From the NCBI GenBank assembly GCA_003520965.1, contig DOTU01000150.1:1-5775 (forward strand): a stretch of DNA of 5,775 nt, given 5' to 3'. This stretch comes from Candidatus Zixiibacteriota bacterium (GTDB taxonomy: Bacteria > Zixibacteria > MSB-5A5 > UBA10806). Below, one piece after another: positions 3,520 through 5,775 of this stretch. Below the pieces are notes generated by a model that saw only the letters and a list, made by a program, of their open reading frames with translations, searched no databases and was not told the origin of the DNA. Position numbers and translations under genes: made by a program. Within the stretch, counting starts at the first letter, position 1. Each line of letters begins with the position of its first letter.

Positions 3520-5775
3520 TTATTTTAGCATCAGCATCTTCTTCGAGGCCTGGTAGCTTCCTGCGTCTATGTGGCAGAAGTAAACTCCGGATGATATGGC
3601 CTTTCCTGCTGTATCTCTCCCATCCCATACGACGGATTTTATTCCGGCCTTTTCCGGTCCGTTTACCAAAGTTTTTATTTTCTGTCCCAAAAGATTATAG
3701 ACTTCCACCTTCACCCGGCAATCATTTGGCAACCCATAGGAGATAATCGTCGTCGGGTTAAAGGGGTTGGGGTAGTTCTGGGAGAGGAAGAACTCGGTCG
3801 GAAGAGATGGCTCTCCGGCAGTTCTTGTCGGAGAGTTTATTCCGCCTAAATCAATATTTGACGCAAAAGATTCAGTGCTCCAATCGCCGCTTGAATAAAC
3901 CGCAGTAATATAATAGCGGTAGGTGATACTATCCAATGCGGTTAGATCATTGAAATGATTTACCTGCAGAGGAGTTCCGTTAACCTTTTCAAATCCTCCA
4001 GCCTCCCATCTGCTTCGATAGAGATTGTATCCTGCAAGGAGCATTGAACTGACCGAATCCCAGCTAACTTCAACCCTGCCAGACAAAGTATCGGACGCAA
4101 TCAGATTGGCAGGGACAGGGCATTGGATTAGATTAAAGTCGGTGCCCGAAATTGAGCTATTGGCAATTACTGGCAACCCTATGATTGTATCAGGGAAATA
4201 TCCCCCGGCAGATGCGAATAGATCGACCGAGTCAGGGGGAATATCTTTTATCCAGAAATCGCCAGATTCGGGAGTTGTGCGGTGCTGACCGGTTGATGAT
4301 ATCACCATGACATTCTCATTGTGGCCGCCGTTGGACAGCTCCACATGCCCGCGTACTCCGCCCCGACCGGTGTTGGTCGTGATTATTATGGCTCGGTTGT
4401 TAACAAGAGGGGCGGCCCCTGGGGAGTAAATATTGTCATATTCATATTGGATGCCAGAAGACTGGTTATAGTTTTCAAAACCCACAGACGAGTAATTCTC
4501 ATCAGCGTCGTTATTTAATATCGATTTGTAGAGGCAGGTAATTTCCGCATCGCCGGTCAAGGTCGAATAATATGTCGGATCAGAAATCACCATTTCAAAA
4601 GTTTCAATGGCGCCGGTATTACGGTGAGTCATGTTATACCACTCCACCACGTAGCGGTGATTGGCGGTATCGGGCCAGACATAAACGCCATAAATGGAAC
4701 CGGTATATGAGATATCATCCCAGAACGCCGAAATCTGAGCCCTGGCGCAACCCGGATCGGGGATCGGCCAGTTGTAAAAATTGTAATAGAAATGCCCGCT
4801 CATATCAATGCGAGTTGTATCGGGAGAGATGAACCCGTTGATGCTCACAATTATTTTGGGGTAATGGATACCGTAATAGATAAAATCGAAGGGGAGCGTA
4901 ACGAGCATACTATTGTCGTCCCAATTTTGGCCATAATTCAATCTGGTTCCTTGCCCTCCCAGGGAGGGAACTATCTCTACCCATTGATAATCGGGATGAG
5001 CTACATAAGCGGTATCAGTGTTATCGTAAATATAGTAACCGTAGGACTCTGGGCCAACCGGATCTCGCGCCGTTACATGTCCGACAGTGAGATGAAACGG
5101 AACATCGGTGATTGTCCCATCTGACGTAGTCACTTTTGCATTCAAATTGACAACTCTACCGTTAAAAGTCGAGACCGCACATTTAATTATAAAGGGTTCA
5201 ATCAAGTTAGCAGCTGAGTCTGCTGATGGGATATTCCCAAGACCACAATGGCCCTGCACAATCTGGGCGTAATCATCAGCACAGGTAACATCAACCGCAA
5301 CGTTATGGGCATCACAGGGACCGGAGTTTATCAGCCAGAGTGTCATAGTTAACGAATCACCGGGATCGAAACTGTCAAAACCTTCAGTAAAATAGATATT
5401 ACCGACGGTAAATTTTGGAGCCTTGATAGACAACTCAACACTTGACTCCCACGAATTATCTGCGCCATCGGTCACGGTTGCCAATAGCTTGGCGAGGCTC
5501 CCATCCGGCGAATATGATTTAATACCGATGATAAATGGTGTGGAAAATGCAACCTGCCCCGGAGAGATATCCGAATAACCGCGTCTCGAATCAAAGACGG
5601 TCACCATAGAGGTATCCAGCGACTCTATGGTTACGCTTAAGTTGGTCGCGGCTTGGCTCGATCCGAAATTTTTCAACCCCAGGCTGAGTTCAATAATTTC
5701 GTTGGGATTCGGGATACTATCCCCATTCCCGATTGAATTTCCCAGGTTATCATCATCGATAATAATCGAATCGAC
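3520..5775 (-). CDS. Large modular exported protein with C-terminal sorting domain, N-terminus outside window
   Basis: The frame is open to the window edge, giving 751 residues with no start codon needed inside; the TTG at 5676 is an internal leucine. Modules in partial numbering: an acidic, possibly calcium-binding loop (about 6-26, IDDDNLGNSIGNGDSIPNPN) opening a CARDB-like Ig domain; a second such domain (about 130-235); a 230-residue beta-sandwich (about 242-472) with FDFIYYG, VSINGFIS and AFWDDI motifs; a carboxypeptidase-regulatory-like domain (about 473-553); a fibronectin type III domain (554-643); and the sorting domain (662-751) with SQNYPNPFNPTTIISY, VYNLLGQKIKTL and SSGVYFCHI. Such sorting domains direct type IX secretion in Bacteroidetes. 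In other FCB phyla the same FlgD-like domain is widespread and its secretion route is less certain. This module order often follows a gingipain-type C25 peptidase domain, so one may lie upstream. The protein is expected outside the cell or on its surface. Confidence 0.9.
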   Translation of the reverse strand, partial: VDSIIIDDDNLGNSIGNGDSIPNPNEIIELSLGLKNFGSSQAATNLSVTIESLDTSMVTVFDSRRGYSDISPGQVAFSTPFIIGIKSYSPDGSLAKLLATVTDGADNSWESSVELSIKAPKFTVGNIYFTEGFDSFDPGDSLTMTLWLINSGPCDAHNVAVDVTCADDYAQIVQGHCGLGNIPSADSAANLIEPFIIKCAVSTFNGRVVNLNAKVTTSDGTITDVPFHLTVGHVTARDPVGPESYGYYIYDNTDTAYVAHPDYQWVEIVPSLGGQGTRLNYGQNWDDNSMLVTLPFDFIYYGIHYPKIIVSINGFISPDTTRIDMSGHFYYNFYNWPIPDPGCARAQISAFWDDISYTGSIYGVYVWPDTANHRYVVEWYNMTHRNTGAIETFEMVISDPTYYSTLTGDAEITCLYKSILNNDADENYSSVGFENYNQSSGIQYEYDNIYSPGAAPLVNNRAIIITTNTGRGGVRGHVELSNGGHNENVMVISSTGQHRTTPESGDFWIKDIPPDSVDLFASAGGYFPDTIIGLPVIANSSISGTDFNLIQCPVPANLIASDTLSGRVEVSWDSVSSMLLAGYNLYRSRWEAGGFEKVNGTPLQVNHFNDLTALDSITYRYYITAVYSSGDWSTESFASNIDLGGINSPTRTAGEPSLPTEFFLSQNYPNPFNPTTIISYGLPNDCRVKVEVYNLLGQKIKTLVNGPEKAGIKSVVWDGRDTAGKAISSGVYFCHIDAGSYQASKKMLMLK

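Noticed and set aside
4572..5124. Plus-strand open frames opposite the secreted-protein gene, 86 and 110 codons long.
   Set aside because: They lie antisense to a clearly coding, domain-rich frame, have low-complexity or arginine-rich translations and no family resemblance.
5674..5676. TTG as a possible start of the large minus-strand protein.
   Set aside because: The frame continues without a stop to the window edge, and the upstream 33 residues complete a typical acidic loop plus first strand of the Ig-like domain, so the TTG is an internal leucine.

Overview
The window looks like a chromosomal stretch from a bacterium of the FCB (Fibrobacteres-Chlorobi-Bacteroidetes) supergroup or a related uncultured phylum such as Zixibacteria. 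The main clue is the large minus-strand protein. It ends in a NYPNPFNPTT-type C-terminal sorting domain and is built from stacked beta-sandwich modules, as is typical of exported proteins in these lineages. A GC-rich palindromic repeat cluster in the one sizeable intergenic gap fits the same kind of genome. Phylum placement is inference from protein style only.

Layout. Bases 1-435 (+) are the C-terminal half of a crotonase-type enoyl-CoA hydratase cut by the window edge. A long imperfect hairpin (446-485) follows, then a Shine-Dalgarno site and a small 77-residue basic protein of unknown function (505-738). The 224-bp gap 739-962 holds two oppositely oriented two-hairpin palindromic units (about 750-792 and 821-880) and a promoter. 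Next come an extended SDR of the 3-beta-HSD/epimerase type (963-1964, +) and a PflX-like radical SAM protein (2031-2954, +). The latter ends in a 4-bp tail-to-tail overlap with a minus-strand NudB-like Nudix hydrolase (2951-3442). The last 2.3 kb (3520 to beyond 5775, minus) encode the C-terminal 751 residues of a modular secreted protein whose N-terminus lies outside the window.

How the genes relate. No single pathway ties them together. The crotonase and the small protein could share a transcript. The SDR and radical SAM genes point the same way, but each has its own extended -10 promoter placed so close to its ATG that both mRNAs are predicted to be leaderless or nearly so. Neither has a Shine-Dalgarno sequence, whereas the small protein and the Nudix gene do. 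The Nudix gene lies 77 bp downstream of the secreted-protein gene on the same strand and may be co-transcribed with it.

I found no CRISPR array, tRNA, rRNA, transposase or recognisable defence or biosynthetic system. The most notable items are the paired leaderless-type promoters (which also correct the radical SAM start), the inverted pair of palindromic repeat units, and the hairpin with tandem G-A mismatches between the crotonase and the small gene.
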